A DNA stretch of 64,000 bases from Thamnidium elegans (taxonomy: Eukaryota; Mucoromycota; Mucoromycetes; Mucorales; Mucoraceae): contig JAIXMG010000003.1 in the NCBI GenBank assembly GCA_025201345.1, positions 620,001 through 684,000 of the forward strand, in the 5' to 3' direction. Position 1 is the first letter of the stretch; the number at the start of each line of letters is the position of its first letter. This document shows, one piece after another, positions 10,411 through 22,878 of the stretch. The notes under the pieces were generated by a model, which made no database searches, was not told the origin of the DNA, and saw nothing but the letters and a program-made list of their open reading frames with translations. The position numbers and the translations under genes are program-made.

Positions 10411-12093
10411 TAAAGTAGACGTCAAATATATAAAAAAAGGGGAGGGGGAAGGGGTCAGACTTTTTTTTTTTTTTTCTCCAGACTGTTTTGTGACAAGTTG
10501 AATTTTGTACTTTTGGAGCCCAATCAAAACTCTTCAATTATGAGAAAAAATCCTTGATTACTATGATATATACTGTTTTGCTTTTTAAGGAGTAACAACT
10601 ACAAATCTCTGATATTAATAATAATATGCTACGGAAACGTAATCCGCTTCTATACGACTCTAACCCTTTTTTTTCGATAAAAAAAAAGTAAACACAAAAT
10701 CTCTCATGAACTATCCTTGTTTAAAAATTACTATTTCTTCTTAGTAAAAGTACTTAGAAATAAACTGGTATGTCTTTAATAATGTAGTACTTTTTCATGC
10801 GATTCTAATCACACTATTTGTTACTATGGCTAATCAGACAGCTCCTTTATATTTTATGGTAATAATTAAAAACTTTTGTCACACGAGACCATGATTTTTT
10901 TAAAATCGCTATTTCTTCTTAATAAAACTACAGAGTAATAAAATAATATGCCTTTCAAAATGTAGCGCGTTTTCATGCGAGTCTAACCGTGCTATTCTTT
11001 ACTATGGTTAATTAGACAGTTTCTGTTTTTTCTAACTTTTCACTTTTATTACGGAAACTAAAAAAAAATCCTCTCAGAGGCCACGATTATGTTAAATCGT
11101 TCATTCTTGTTAGTAAAAGTACATGGAAATAAAATAATATAATTTGGAAAATGTAGCGCATTTCAATGCAATTCTAACCATACTATTTTATACTATGGTT
11201 AATTAGACAGTTCTTTTTATTTTATTGACTTTATATAAAAGTGGGGGGGGTAGTAAAACGGTAAAAATAAAAGATAGAGTCAAGTATAAAATCAGTGGGA
11301 AGAATTTTTGAACCTCTTTTCAACTAGTAACCCTCAAAATTTGACAGCATAATCACATTCAGAGTAGACAAGTAAGCTCTTAAAAAAAAGGTATGCGTCT
11401 TCTAAATGCCTTTTGATCCTATTATCGTAATAAAGTCGGTACATACTTGCAGCCAAATCATTTAAATACTTACGCGACCTAAAATCTAATAATTTCTATA
11501 TCGCAGAAAAGGTAAAAAAAAATGAAAACCTTTCTGTCGCGAAGAATTACAAATGCGTGTGATATCCATGGATTCTGTAAATATTCTAAGCGCTAAATCT
11601 TTAGTTACTATAACAAAACAAATTTATAATTAACAGCTTACTTTAATAAATTGTATTCATCTGTTAACAAACGGCCAATCGTTTTTCAGTCAGCGTCATT
11701 TATTTTTAGATAACCGCCATTGAACTTGCAAGTATAAAAAGCCGTTTTTTATAGAAAGAGGATCCTACTCTCCCTTCAACTTTTCTGCTTGAAACATCTT
11801 TTCATAACAGTAGCTACACGGGTCAGGATACCTTTGTCTTGTATATCATTAATACTACGCTGTACTTTAGTAGTGCTGCTTCACGTTTTTGTATCAAACG
11901 TGTTTATATAAAACAAAAAAAGGAGTATCCGCAAATAGAAACCAATCAATTTTTTTTTTGCTGTCCCGCGGATTGTAATTATAAAACGTTTTTCTTTTTT
12001 TCCGCGGAAAAGAAAAGTTATAAAAAAGAAAGCTATCTCTTCTTTTTCTTGTTTTCTTTAATACCTTTTTTATATATATATATACAAACAAAT
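10411..12093. other. Divergent intergenic region with tandem repeat
   Basis: About 1.7 kb between two divergently transcribed genes. The centre is the degenerate tandem repeat listed separately (10617-11250). The remainder is AT-rich without a supported gene. The open frame preceding the GNA1 ATG (from about 11839) is 5' leader, since the enzyme begins at 12094. Confidence 0.6.
10617..11250. repeat. Degenerate tandem repeat, about 3.5 units of 178-193 bp
   Basis: Three successive segments share the same order of short blocks: (T)CTATTTCTTCTTAGTAAAA-like, then ATGTAG(T/C)(A/G)C, TTTCATGCGA(T/G)TCTAA, and TACTATGG(T/C)TAAT(T/C)AGACAG. Block one starts near 10731, 10908 and 11100, giving periods of about 178 and 192. 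A shorter, more diverged start (AATAATATG...CGACTCTAACC) lies near 10617-10665. No open frame runs through the units. Function is unknown; it could be a decayed satellite or repeated regulatory module between two divergent genes. Confidence 0.7.
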
Positions 12094-12400
12094 ATGAGCG
12101 AAGTTTCTCTCTTTGAATCCGATTTACTCTCTCCTGAAGTTCAATCTCTTTTACCTCCCGGTTATACACTCCGTGCTCTCCGTTCCAATGATTATGAACG
12201 TGGATTTCTTAAAGTATTGGAAGTTTTAACTGAAGTCGGTAACCATACCAAGCAAGAATTTGATGGTAATAAATACTTTGGATGTATATATTCGTGTATA
12301 TTTATATATATATATATATTTTATGTGTAGAACAATTTAATTATTTAAAGAAGCACAGCCATGAATGTATGTACACTAAAAAAAAAGCGCGATTTTATAC

Positions 12401-12433
<33 letters not shown>

Positions 12434-12834
12434 CTAACATAATTTTTACATATAGATCATACTATTACTATCACCGAAGATGCAAAGGATCAAGTTGTTG
12501 CAGTCGGTACTATTCTGGTTGAAAGAAAATTTGTTCATAAGAATGGATTGGTTGGACACATTGAGGATATTGCAGTTAACAATAATCAACAAGGAAAGAA
12601 GTTGGGTTTAAGAATTATTCAAGCACTCAAATTTATTGGTGCTAAGCGTGGTTGTTATAAAGTCATTTTGGATTGTTCTGAAAAGGTTTGTTTATAATTT
12701 ATTTATTTTTTGTGTTGTGTGCGTACTAAAGAAAAACTTGTATATAGAATGTACCCTTTTATCAAAAGTGTGGGTTCACTCAAAAGGAAGTTGAGATGGC
12801 CTGGTACGTACCTGAAGTAAAGGCACGTTTGTAA
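12094..12834 (+). CDS. GNA1: Glucosamine-6-phosphate N-acetyltransferase
   Basis: Transfers acetyl from acetyl-CoA to glucosamine-6-phosphate, the second step in UDP-GlcNAc synthesis for chitin and protein glycosylation; a cytosolic GNAT-fold enzyme. Four exons: 12094-12265, 12331-12366, 12456-12685, 12748-12834. The product is about 174 residues. GNAT features: VAVGTILVERKFVHKNGLVG, the acetyl-CoA loop NNQQGKKLGLRII, and the C-terminal CYKVILDCSEKNVPFYQKCGF motif typical of GNA1, split at the last intron after SEK. ATG at 12094 is chosen because MSEVSLFESDLLSP matches the usual short N-terminus, while the longer upstream frame is low-complexity. TATA runs lie just upstream. Introns carry A runs and TA repeats. 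Confidence 0.95.
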
Positions 12835-13000
12835 ATATAATACCACTAGATATCCCCCCCTCTTCTCTTATTACACGAAATAAATTAAGATTTAAAAAGA
12901 AAGATATAGTTTCGATTTGACAGGGGAAAAAAAGCGGAGTGAATAGCTCATGAAACTTTTTTTTATTATTGTAAAACGTTGTATATAACTTGGGATGTTA

Positions 13001-14684
13001 TTAGTCCCATTTGGCCTTTGCCAAGTTCGAGAGAATAATAGGGTAAGTTGTCTTGTGATTATCGTGAGCCCAGATCGTATCCATGTGCTCATACCCCTTG
13101 AGCCTCTCTACATGAGATAATTCCAACATGGGGAATAAAGTGTTCTTATTCAACTCTTTTGATTCATGATTTGAAGATTGTTTTGCTAATTCAGCAGGAG
13201 ACATACCATGGGTTTCATAGCCAGTAAAAGTACGTACAAACCTTTCACCATTGACTAAATAATCATGAGTACCGTAGAACACCACCAATGGTACTTTATG
13301 CTGAGACTTTTCTTGTTGGTGATTGTTCTGATCTGCAATATACAAACAAACTCCTTTACGTCCCCAACCTATAATCCAATCCCAAATTAACCTGGAACTT
13401 ACAGGTCTTGGTGTAAATTGAAAGTATTTAGCCTTTCGCGTTCTTAACCAGTGACTATCCCACCACGCAAATAAGTATGAAAACATACTGTATGCTAAGA
13501 AACAAAATAGTCTGGGTTCAATTATAGATTGTGCCAGTGACATAATTGGTAAGAATGATCCAGGTCCTAATAATAAAAAGTAATGGTTTATATTAAAACC
13601 GTAAGTTATGTGTGTGGTTTTTTTTTTTTTTTTTTTTTTTTTTTGAGTCGGAGAAAGTTTCTCTTTACCAAACATGAATGAATATACCCAATCATTTAAA
13701 TTGATCAAGAGACAAATTGGATACGTACTAAAAATGTTTTTGTTATTCTAATCATTACATCATTAGGGTTCAAAAAAAAAAAAAAAAAAAAAGTACTTTA
13801 CTTGACCAAGTTACCAGAAAAGACAGCGGGAGCTAAAGCAACGAAACAGCTTAGTTTATCACCTATTTTAGGTAATAATGATAATCCGATAAAGGCTTGA
13901 GCGTTGCCTTGAGAGTGACCGATATAAGCAATCTACGCTTTTCTGACTTGGTAAAAATAAATAAAAATATTGATATAGAGTGCCTTACCTTTGAGAAACC
14001 TGTAGTTGAACAAACATAATCTACCATGGCAGGAAAATCATACATACCAAGCTCTTTTAAACCCCAGTTCCAATACTCAGGATCTTCATGTGATAATGAA
14101 AGGTGATCTAGACTAGCTATTGATCTATTATTACCGACCCAAACATCATAACCTTGATTGACTAAAGTAAAAGCTAAAGAATCTTGTTCATTCAAGACAA
14201 ATGCACCAGAACACTGAAATAAACCATGCCCGATCAGTACAGGTTTTCCTGCAGCAGGAGAACCTTTTTTAAATATTCTGTACATGGTCAATATGTATCC
14301 ATCGTCTGTTACGACTTTATGTAATTGACTGGTATAACCCCAACGAGAAGCATAATAAGTTTCATCTTGAGTTAGTAACTCGTCAGGAAAGAATTGTTCT
14401 TTTGAATGTTGAGGTCGAAGTTTCTTTCTGTAGTAAGTGTCTATTAAGTGTATCTTTGCGGTTTTAAAGGTGGCGATCGATAATAAAATAATTAAAATGG
14501 GTGCAGATAATATAATGGAAAGCATGTTTCTGCTAAATAGTATAGTATGTTGTAGCCATGTACGTTTAATTCTTTTTATATTAATCTTGGGGGTTTGTGT
14601 AGGAGGAATCCGATCTCTTATAAAATCTTCTTCTACAAGTACTTCTGTAAATAATGCGTCTTGTTTTTTAATATTTTTTTGCAT
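13001..14684 (-). CDS. Membrane-anchored lipase / steryl ester hydrolase (TGL1-like)
   Basis: Alpha/beta-hydrolase of the acid lipase family, expected to cleave steryl esters or triglycerides at lipid droplets or ER. Four exons: 14684-13989, 13932-13802, 13727-13669, 13566-13001. The N-terminus has a hydrophobic segment (LSIILSAPILIILLSIATF, residues about 54-72), then the abhydro_lipase region (VTDDGYILTMYRI, GKPVLIGHGLFQCSGAF with the oxyanion His-Gly). The nucleophile elbow GHSQG is in exon 2; the Asp is likely in FYGTHDYLV and the His in GYEHMDTIWAH. About 480 residues, normal for the family. It is convergent with GNA1, 166 bp apart. Exon 3 is only 59 nt and is followed by an intron with about 26 A. 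Substrate preference cannot be read from sequence. Confidence 0.9.
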
Positions 14685-14841
14685 TTGGGGAGAGGAATGA
14701 AAAATGCGCCGAACTCAATTTTCTTTATACGCTTTTTTATATAGTTCGGTGTTTAAAGGGACTGTTGTAATTCAATCTTTTACCACCTCTTTTTTTTTTT
14801 TTTTTTTTTGTGTGTGTTTTCTTTTTTTAATATAACATTAA

Positions 14842-14952
14842 ATGAGTTTACCGTTACCTGGTCAAGTTGTTATACATGACTACAGACCAGCTGAAAAACC
14901 AATAGTTCCTGAAGCTTTAAAAGTATTTCAATGGAATATCGAAAGAAACTAC

Positions 14953-15019
<67 letters not shown>

Positions 15020-15371
15020 CTAAAAAGAAAAAGCTGAGTAGAATCCGAGTCAATCATCAAGACAATTCAAGATTTAGATCCAGATGTTATTATATTACAA
15101 GAAGTAGATGTATACTGTAAACGCTCGGGTAATCGAGATCATATGCAAGAATTATGTAAATTGTTACAGGTAAAAGGAGGGTTTGTGTGTGAGTTTGAAG
15201 AACTGAATAGTCCGTTAAGAAAGTTACGAGATGCAGGTGGTGGAGTTCACGGTAATGCCATTTTATCGAAATATGATGTTGACTTTCGAGTACTTGAGCA
15301 TAGAAAAGAAGCTTATAATTGGGACCGAGATGGTAAAAAAGTAAAAGAACCAAGAAGAGGAAAGTAAGTTT

Positions 15372-15402
<31 letters not shown>

Positions 15403-16289
15403 GTACTAATTTTTTTTTTAAAGGCGCTGTACGCTTGTTGGTACTGTTTCTTCGTCACTTCTACCACCAATTGTTTGTTATAGCGTTCATTTAGAGGTAC
15501 CTTTTTTTTTTTTTTTAGATAGCGACCACTAAAAAAAAAAAAAAAAATTATGTATAGGTGTTTACAGGTATTATTGGGCGTATTCATAATTTCTCAGATA
15601 TATTTCAAGACGCAGCAGACCATGCCAAAGAATACCCTCATCAAATTATAGCGGGAGATTTAAATACGATGGCACATTCTATTGTCAGATTTTCACCCAA
15701 ATATGCACGAGATAGATATCGAGTTTTATCCTTGGGCGATTCGGAAAGTAATTGGTTTGATAGACACGTCATGTCGGTGTACCGCGACCCACAACACCAG
15801 TTTAACCTTCGATTAGCAGGAGCGGGATTTCCTTTCTGTATGGGCCCGATCCGACTTGTTCGATTTATTTGGCGCATGGTAGGACCGCAGGTGTTTGAGT
15901 GGATAGCAGGGTTTGATGCAGAAACCTTACGAAGAGCACGTAATCCAGGCTTTTATGATCCTTGGGACCCTAACGAAGTAACGCTTCATAACTCTGATTA
16001 TTTCGGTTTATTTAAAGCTAAATTGGATTGGACCATGGTAAGGTGTATGGATGTAAGACAAAAATGGATTGGAAATAGAGATTATAGTGCTAGTGACCAT
16101 GCTTATTTAATGTTGAAAGTTATACCGGACTCAAATGAGAAAGTAAATGATTGCTTTCGTATTTGGCAAAAGAGAAGGTTACAATGGCAACCTAATTCTT
16201 CGGCTCCTTATTGGCGTACAACGATGGGTGCTTTTATTTTAATAAGTGTATTGACAGTATTAGTGCAATGCATTATGTATTTCTTTTAA
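14842..16289 (+). CDS. Endonuclease/exonuclease/phosphatase (EEP) family protein with C-terminal membrane anchor
   Basis: Metal-dependent phosphohydrolase fold. Four exons: 14842-14953, 15042-15363, 15424-15496, 15558-16289; all phases agree. Catalytic motifs appear in family order: FQWNIERN (Asn), VIILQEVD (metal Glu), CYSVHLE (His), IAGDLNTM (Asp/Asn) and SASDHAYL (Asp-His pair). The last 22 residues (GAFILISVLTVLVQCIMYFF) form a probable transmembrane anchor, preceded by a basic/aromatic stretch. About 412 residues. Related fungal proteins include phospholipase-C-like and nuclease-like members, so the substrate is open. It is divergent from the lipase gene with only 157 bp between start codons, so the promoter is shared. 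Introns have A runs and a TA microsatellite. Confidence 0.85.
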
Positions 16290-17243
16290 GTAATTCTTTT
16301 TACGTAATTTTTTTTTTTATACCATCTATAAACAAGATATAGTTATTATGGTTGTATTACCATAAACATTTATTAGGTCACGCTTTCTTTCTTAATTTTG
16401 CATTGTGTATGTGTACAAAAGAATTTAGGGTTTCTAAATACGGAAGCGTTCATACTGTCTACTTTGATAATACTATGTGTAATAATAAAAAAAAAAATAA
16501 AAAAAATGTGTTATATGTTTATCCTTTCTATATTGTGATAGTTTTATAATTAAAGTTAGACTATAAACTAAAGTTTTTTTTAACTTGTCGTGGTTCATAA
16601 AACTTTTTTTTCTTGTTTTGTGTTACTGACTATTAAGCATATTACAGAGTGTGAAAAAAAAAAAAGTAAATAGGTCATGTTATTGGGAGTTTGAATTTAC
16701 AATAAGTCGATCATGGACTCTTTGAATATTTTGTTTAATTGGTGAAACGAAATAACTCCATGGGAAAAGAGCTTTATTTTTTATGTACCGGTATAATTCA
16801 CACGAGAAAATACAGTGCCAAAAAAGCAAGTGATTTTTCTTCTCTTTTTTCTAGTTACCCATGAATATTTTTTTTGAGAAACCGAATTACTTTATTTGTC
16901 ATTAGACTTAAAAAACTAATGTCGTCAAGTTTTTCTCTTCTTTTAGGGGTCTTCTAAACTATCTTTTTAAATGTCAGTTTTCGAATATATTTTATTTAGG
17001 GTACAACAGAGTCGTATATTTGTGGGGTATATCTACTCTTACTGAAAATGGTAATCTTTTTTTTAAAATTGAAAATACTATAAAAACGTATTATTTTTTA
17101 TAATCTTTTCCTTTTTCTTATCATTATCTAACAACTCTTATCCTTTTTTTTTTTTTTTTTTTAAATACCTTTTTTTTTGCGTTTTATTTTCTTTTTATAT
17201 AATATATTTAAGAATCTCTCAGAAAAAAAAAAAAAAAATTATC
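16290..17243. other. Intergenic, upstream of the sugar transporter
   Basis: About 950 bp. It holds the 3' flank of the EEP gene and the transporter promoter, including a T-rich tract near 17140-17165 and TATAATATATTTAAG near 17197-17211. A 65-codon frame at 16352-16549 lies in AT-rich DNA with no support. Confidence 0.55.
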
Positions 17244-18908
17244 ATGTCAAGTCAACAAAAATCTCAAGACTTGGGTTTTCCCTTATATATGACAGCTTGC
17301 GCTACAATTGCTGCATTATCCGGCTTTAATGTTGGATGGCATATCAGTAAAGATCTAATCTTTTTTCTTTTGATAATCTTTTTTTTTAATAACATTTTTT
17401 TTTTTTTTTTTAGGTGTACCCAACATGCCAGAAAAAGTAATGATGGGTTTAATTCACGATGATGGATCTTACAGTTGTCTTCCCGGCACAAATGAAGATG
17501 GTCCTTTACCTGGATGTTTACCTATGGATTTTCCTACTTGGTAAAGAAAAAAAAATACATATATACAGTATTTATTACATTACTAAAACAAAACCTTTTT
17601 TTTTTTTTTTTTTAATTAATTAGGGGTTATACCATTGGTGCATTTGCTATTGGTGGTTTCTTTGGTAGTCTTGCAAGTAAATACATGAACGTCTGGTTCG
17701 GCAGACGAGACAACATTATGATTTCCTGTCTTTGGATGATGCTCGGTGGTATTTTATCAGCCACCTCCATCAACATTGTCATGTATTCCTTTGGCCGAGC
17801 CCTGGTCGGTTTTGCCGCTGGTATGAGTGGTTCCTCTGTCGCTATTTACGTTTCCGAAATCTCTACCAAAAAGAGTCGAGGTGCGCTTGGTTCATTATTC
17901 GAACTCTATTTAAATTTTGGAATTTTGTTTACACAGATCTGTGGTCGATACATGGCCTTTGCTCCCGCCTGGAGATTCTTGTGGGCTATCCCCACCATTA
18001 TTGCCGCTATCCAATTGGTCTGCATGTACTTCTTCACTGTCGAATGTCCTCGTAGACTTTGCGCTAACAAGAAATACGACGAGGCTTGCGCTACACTTCA
18101 AAAACTTCGTGCTGGTGCTGATGTAGAGGAAGAATTTGCGCTCATGTTGGCCGCTCGTCAACGTGAAACTGAGTCTTCGCAAAAGGAAATGTCTATCTGG
18201 GACATCGTTTCTGTCAAGGACAAAAGCATCACTTGGCATACTATCATTGTCATGGTCATTCAAGCCTTTAACCAAATTGGTGGTATTGGTCCCATGTCTG
18301 TCTATTCCGTCGGTTTCTTCACTGAGATTTTCGGTGATGCTACACTTGCCTCTAATATCTCTCTTGCTGATGCTTCTGTAAATATTGTCGCTACCTTGGT
18401 CACTCTCTTTTTCATGCATAAAGTAGGCCGTAAGGGTTTCATGATGATCTCTACCGGCGGTACATGTATTGCTTCTGTTATGATGGTAATTGGTTCTACA
18501 TTAAGAGACGGTAATGGCAGACAAGGTATTGGTGGACTTGCTATTGCTGCTGCTATTGTCTTTACTGGTTCCTATTCTATGGGTTGCGGTGTTATTCCTT
18601 GGATGATCGCACCTGAATTATTACCAATGCACGCTCTCGCCTCTGGTTCTGCACTTGGTAACTCTTCCAATTGGTTGTTCAATTTTGTCATCAATACGAT
18701 TTGGCCCAAGATGAACGAAGGTCTTGGTACTTACAGTTTCATGGTGTTCGTAGTGATCAATTTGTTTGGTTTCTTGTTTATGACGTTCTGTATGCCCGAA
18801 ACTACTGGTAAAGATCTTGATGATCATAAGAAGCAGAAGGAGCTTGATACCGAAGAAATCGTCCATGAGCCAAAGGGAAAAGCTGATATGGAAGTTTCCT
18901 CGACTTAA
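17244..18908 (+). CDS. MFS sugar transporter (hexose transporter family)
   Basis: Proton-coupled or facilitative sugar uptake at the plasma membrane, inferred from the family. Three exons: 17244-17346, 17414-17540, 17624-18908. Twelve hydrophobic segments are compatible with the profile. Family signatures: ASKYMNVWFGRRDNIM (loop 2-3 GRR), FGRALVGFAAGMSG (TM4), SEISTKKSRGALGS (PESPR-type loop), PAWRFLWAIP, QAFNQIGGIGPMSVYS (TM7 QxxxQxxG-like), KVGRKGFM and the closing PETTGKDLDD. About 505 residues. An extracellular loop between TM1 and TM2 has paired Cys (SYSCLPG..LPGCLP). Exon 3 is markedly less AT-rich and uses more C-ending codons than its neighbours, which suggests strong expression. Confidence 0.92.
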
Positions 18909-19299
18909 TTTTTTTTTTTATTTGTATTATATTTTAATTACTTTCTATCTCTACCCCACCCCTTAAAGAAAAAAATATTTTTCTTTTATTTATACTCTCT
19001 TTCTTTTTACTTTTTTATATATTATATACACACCCTATCATCAAGTCTTTATTTTGGAATTCTGATGTTGTTCAAAAAAAAAAAAAATCTTTTTTGTAAC
19101 CATAAATCATGGTACAGATTTTTTTTTTTTTCTAACAATTCCCCCCACTTCCTTTTTTTTTTCTTTGGTTATGTGGACCATTTACAAAGAAAATAAAAAC
19201 ATTTTTCTTGACTTTTCTTTTTATTATTTGATTTACTTGCTTTTTTTTTTTTTTTTTTTTTTTTCCTAAACTACTAAAAAAAGAATAACAAAAAAAGGA

Positions 19300-19327
19300 A
19301 ATGAATTATTATAAGCGGGGTCTTATG

Positions 19328-19364
<37 letters not shown>

Positions 19365-19565
19365 TTAATAGTTTTCTTTTGCAAAAAGGGTTACCTTTCT
19401 CAGCATACGGATGATTTTTCGACCGGAACTGTCATACATGTTAAAAAAAAATTGAACCGTGTAACTTATATTCAGCCTAACTACTGCGCATAAATCATTA
19501 TCATCGTAACTTTTTTTTTCAAAGTGATAGGGATCAAAAGGCACGCCTTTTTATATACTTCAATG
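19300..19565 (+). repeat. Dispersed repeat, copy 1
   Basis: Matches 21850-22160 block by block: a (T)AAGCG(G/A)GGT block, a 23-nt identical core at 19416-19438 (around CGACCGGAACTGTCATACA), GTGTAACT, a CAGCC block, CGCATAAATCAT-like, and GGGATCAAAAGG. Same strand, about 2.57 kb apart. Non-coding; nature unknown. Confidence 0.65.
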
Positions 19566-20101
19566 TAAGCACTCTGGGAAATATCTTAAGCCCTTTAAAA
19601 AGAAACATTTCGTAAAGATAACGAGAAGGTATATATCGTCATTTTAAAGACGTAAGGCTAAAGACTGGTTCGGCAACTATCGCGTCATACTATAAATACT
19701 GTGTTTACCTGAGAAAACTGTAAAAAGAAGCAAGCGCTAAACAAAACATTCTCATTTATTGTTTAATTAAAATAATTGAAACTTCTTTTAGTTCTCAAAA
19801 TAGCCACTTTGTTCTAATAATTAACAGGATTAACCTCAACTACGAAAAGGTAGACGTTCATCTGATCCCCCCAAAAAAAATAACGCCAAAAGAGATGGTA
19901 TTGTCAGCACTCACTTTTACGTGGTTGGCGCAAACGACTGTGGTAAGCCATTTGAGCAGCGCGAAGGAGTGGAGGTCCCCTGTGCCGTGTCCTGTTGCAA
20001 ATTAACTTCAAGACCACGTTATTAGGCTCATAATACTACGATATCGGCTACTACATGCGATCAGCAAACGATGTACATAGCAGCGTTCTATTTACAGGGA
20101 C

Positions 20102-20133
<32 letters not shown>

Positions 20134-20879
20134 TGTGAAACAAATTGAGTCTTTATTCTATCTTTTTTTTAAAAAAAAAAATAACTTTCTTTCTCTTTGT
20201 GATATTTACGGTTATAAAATAAAAGTTACATCCAAAACTAAAATAAAAAAGTAAAATAACTAGATAATTATCAAACTAAGAATAGATTGTTGTTTTTATT
20301 AATGAAAAAGTATGTGCCTTATATACATTTTATAGGTTGAATAAGCGCCTATCATTAATGTGAAACTTAGACAGTTTCAACAAGATATTAATGAATGAGC
20401 AATTTAGAAATATAAATAGATTATTTAGAAGGTCAATTACAATAGTAGCGATGCGTATTATGTTTCTAATTGACTTCTTTAACAAAAGACGTAAGATAGA
20501 AGCTTGTTGGTTATAAATAATGTAACAATTATTTATGTAAACCAGTCATCTTCTGTTTGTCAAGAGTTTAAGCAGTCTTCTAGCTTTATGATCAAAGCGA
20601 TAGAACAATAGAATATATCTGCGATTAATTTGTAAATAAATACTGTGATTTGTGTATAGCTTATGTAAGTGACATATGAGGATATGACTTGTATAAGTAT
20701 ATATAAATTAGTATTATTGAATATAATACGAACGAAATTATTAATTTCATTGGTACAAGAAAAGACAGACAAAAGTTCGGAAACTTATAAGTTTTTATCA
20801 ATGTAAGGTTTTTTTTATATATTGGGCTGTGTACTGTATTTGAGATTCTTTTTTTTAGTGTCAATAACTTGAAACAATG

Positions 20880-21655
20880 CAAGAGAGACCCAAAATTATT
20901 AGGATCTACTCATCTTAGTTCTTCACGACCTCTTTTAGATCATACTTGGCTGTACGACTTTAGCATCATTGACTAATACAACGAAAATACCCACATCGAG
21001 AGGCTCTCTAACGATGATTCTTTAAAGCACCTATTAGACTCTTTGCGTACCAAAAAAAAAAAAAAAAAAAAAAAAATGATGTTGACACTACAGAAGGAAG
21101 ACGTATAGACATCCTGACTGTATGTGATCTGGGATACCGAAAATGATGATGTTGAAATATGCTCTACAGAATTGTTAAAAAAAAAAAAACGCAAACATTA
21201 CTGCAGCTACATTAGAACATCAGCAAAATAATAACCTGAGGATTAACACCTGTATTTGACATCCATCTTTTCACACAAAACCATTGATCACCAACTTGTT
21301 TACTTTAATTTCGCTAAAAAAATCATCTTCTATGGTAGCGGCTATACAGATATGAAAACTGTTTTATAGGACACAAGATCGGGGTTCTTTAGTTTGATTC
21401 GTTCTTTGGTCCAGTTAAACCAGCTTCGAAAAATCGCTAAAGCTCTGTATACCCGGAGAGAGTTCGCCGTGAATCTCAGCAATTGCATTATCTCGTGTTG
21501 ATCAAGCTTATAAGTATGATCTTATTGAAATCAGTAATTATGCGAGTTCCATCGTATCGCCAAAGAGACAAGTAGTAAATCCAGTCAATGTTTACTTCAC
21601 ACCAAGCGATCAATCAAAAAGAATTAAGCGTACTATCGCTGGTCAGCAATAGAGA
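20880..21655 (+). pseudogene. Decayed coding-like segment, family not recognised
   Basis: Several + strand stretches read like protein but are broken by stops or frame changes: one at about 20940-21050 (..THIERLSNDDSLKHLLDSL..), one at about 21077-21140 (DVDTTEGRRIDILTVCDLGY) and one at about 21478-21650 (SRVDQAYKYDLIEISNYASS..), the last ending at TAG. No splice sites reconcile them convincingly. It may be a dead gene, lying between the two dispersed repeat copies, or chance. Not assigned to a family. Confidence 0.3.
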
Positions 21656-21849
21656 TAAATCGTATACATATACACACATACACGCATATCTATATATATC
21701 CTTTTTTCGTATAATAAATCATTTTAGCAATTTTTCAAGTAATTTTTTAACCTTTTTTTTTTTTTTTTTTTAGGACAAGCCAAAATTACTTTCTATCTAT
21801 TTACCTTTTTTATTTATTTATTTATTATTATTTTCGTAAATTACTAAAG

Positions 21850-22160
21850 AAAAAAAGGAATTTTTATTGTAAGCGAGGTATCTGTGAGCACTATCCCGAT
21901 TACTATTTAATAATAGTTTTTCTTTCTTTTTAAAGAGTACCTGTCTATATTGAGAAAGGTACGGAACCAACCTTTGACGAATTTTCGACCGGAACTGTCA
22001 TACAGTCATTAGTTGTTACGACTAAAAAAAAAAGACAGAATGGTGTAACTCGAAAATAAAAATCAGCCCAAAAATAAATATTTAATTACATCGCATGAAT
22101 CATGGTAACTAAAGTAGTGGGATCAAAAGGGAAGAAAAAAAAAGCGCGCGCGCCTTTTGT
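21850..22160 (+). repeat. Dispersed repeat, copy 2
   Basis: Partner of 19300-19565; the identical 23-nt core is at 21982-22004. It is longer between blocks than copy 1 because of A-rich insertions, and ends near a GCGCGCGCGCC patch. It lies about 720 bp upstream of the dual-specificity phosphatase ATG. Confidence 0.65.
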
Positions 22161-22878
22161 TGTTGTTGTTGTATCATGCAGTCATTACAAATATAAAAGT
22201 AAAGCGTCATATGCCAAAAGAGAGGGTTTCACACCTATCGATGATTAATTTATAATAGATGTTATTGTTTTAATAACAATACTTTGCCTTGTAAGGAAAA
22301 GAGTAAATTAATTGCTATTTTGTATTACAATAACGGAAATAGATTTTTTTTTTTTTTTTTTTCTTATCGTAGGCTTTTGTTATTATAAACGTTCATGGTG
22401 CCGAAAAATGATGATGGTGCGGTTTCTTAAAAAAGGGGGAGATTCTTTTTTTTATTTTTCTCTTTTTCTTTTTTGTAAGCAACAAACTCAATTCCTTTTT
22501 TTTTTTTAACAATCTAAAAAAAAAATAGAACTATTATATGTTGTCATACATATTGACGTGGTAATTATATAAACCAAAGGGAGAAAAAGGGGGAAACGGA
22601 TTAAAAAGTGGCGTTTTTTTTTTTTATTGTCCCCCAAAAAAAACATTAGTAAGGGGGGGGGGGGCTGTTCTGGAACAAAAAACAGTAATTAGTTTAAATA
22701 AATATTATTGGGTAACCAATTTAATTACATTCTCCCGCTTTTTTTTAAATAAGATGCAAATTAATTATATAAATACAAGAGCTTTTTTTTTAAAAAAAAA
22801 AAAGTATAAAAAAATTTTCTTTTTTTTTTCTTCTTTACTCTTTATTATTTATTATTATTATTACTACTACTTAAAACC

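Larger units (their letters stand above)
18909..22878. other. Four-kilobase gene-poor region
   Basis: Between the transporter and the phosphatase gene. It contains long T and A tracts, two copies of a dispersed repeat (19300-19565 and 21850-22160), a locally GC-richer patch around 19900-20010, and a stretch at 20880-21655 with broken coding-like frames. No intact gene is supported. Confidence 0.6.

Noticed and set aside
11839..12093. Upstream extension of GNA1
   Set aside because: Low-complexity and not part of the enzyme fold; the conserved N-terminus starts at 12094.
17910..18419. Antisense 169-codon frame within the sugar transporter
   Set aside because: The opposite strand is a clear MFS coding sequence; this is its shadow.
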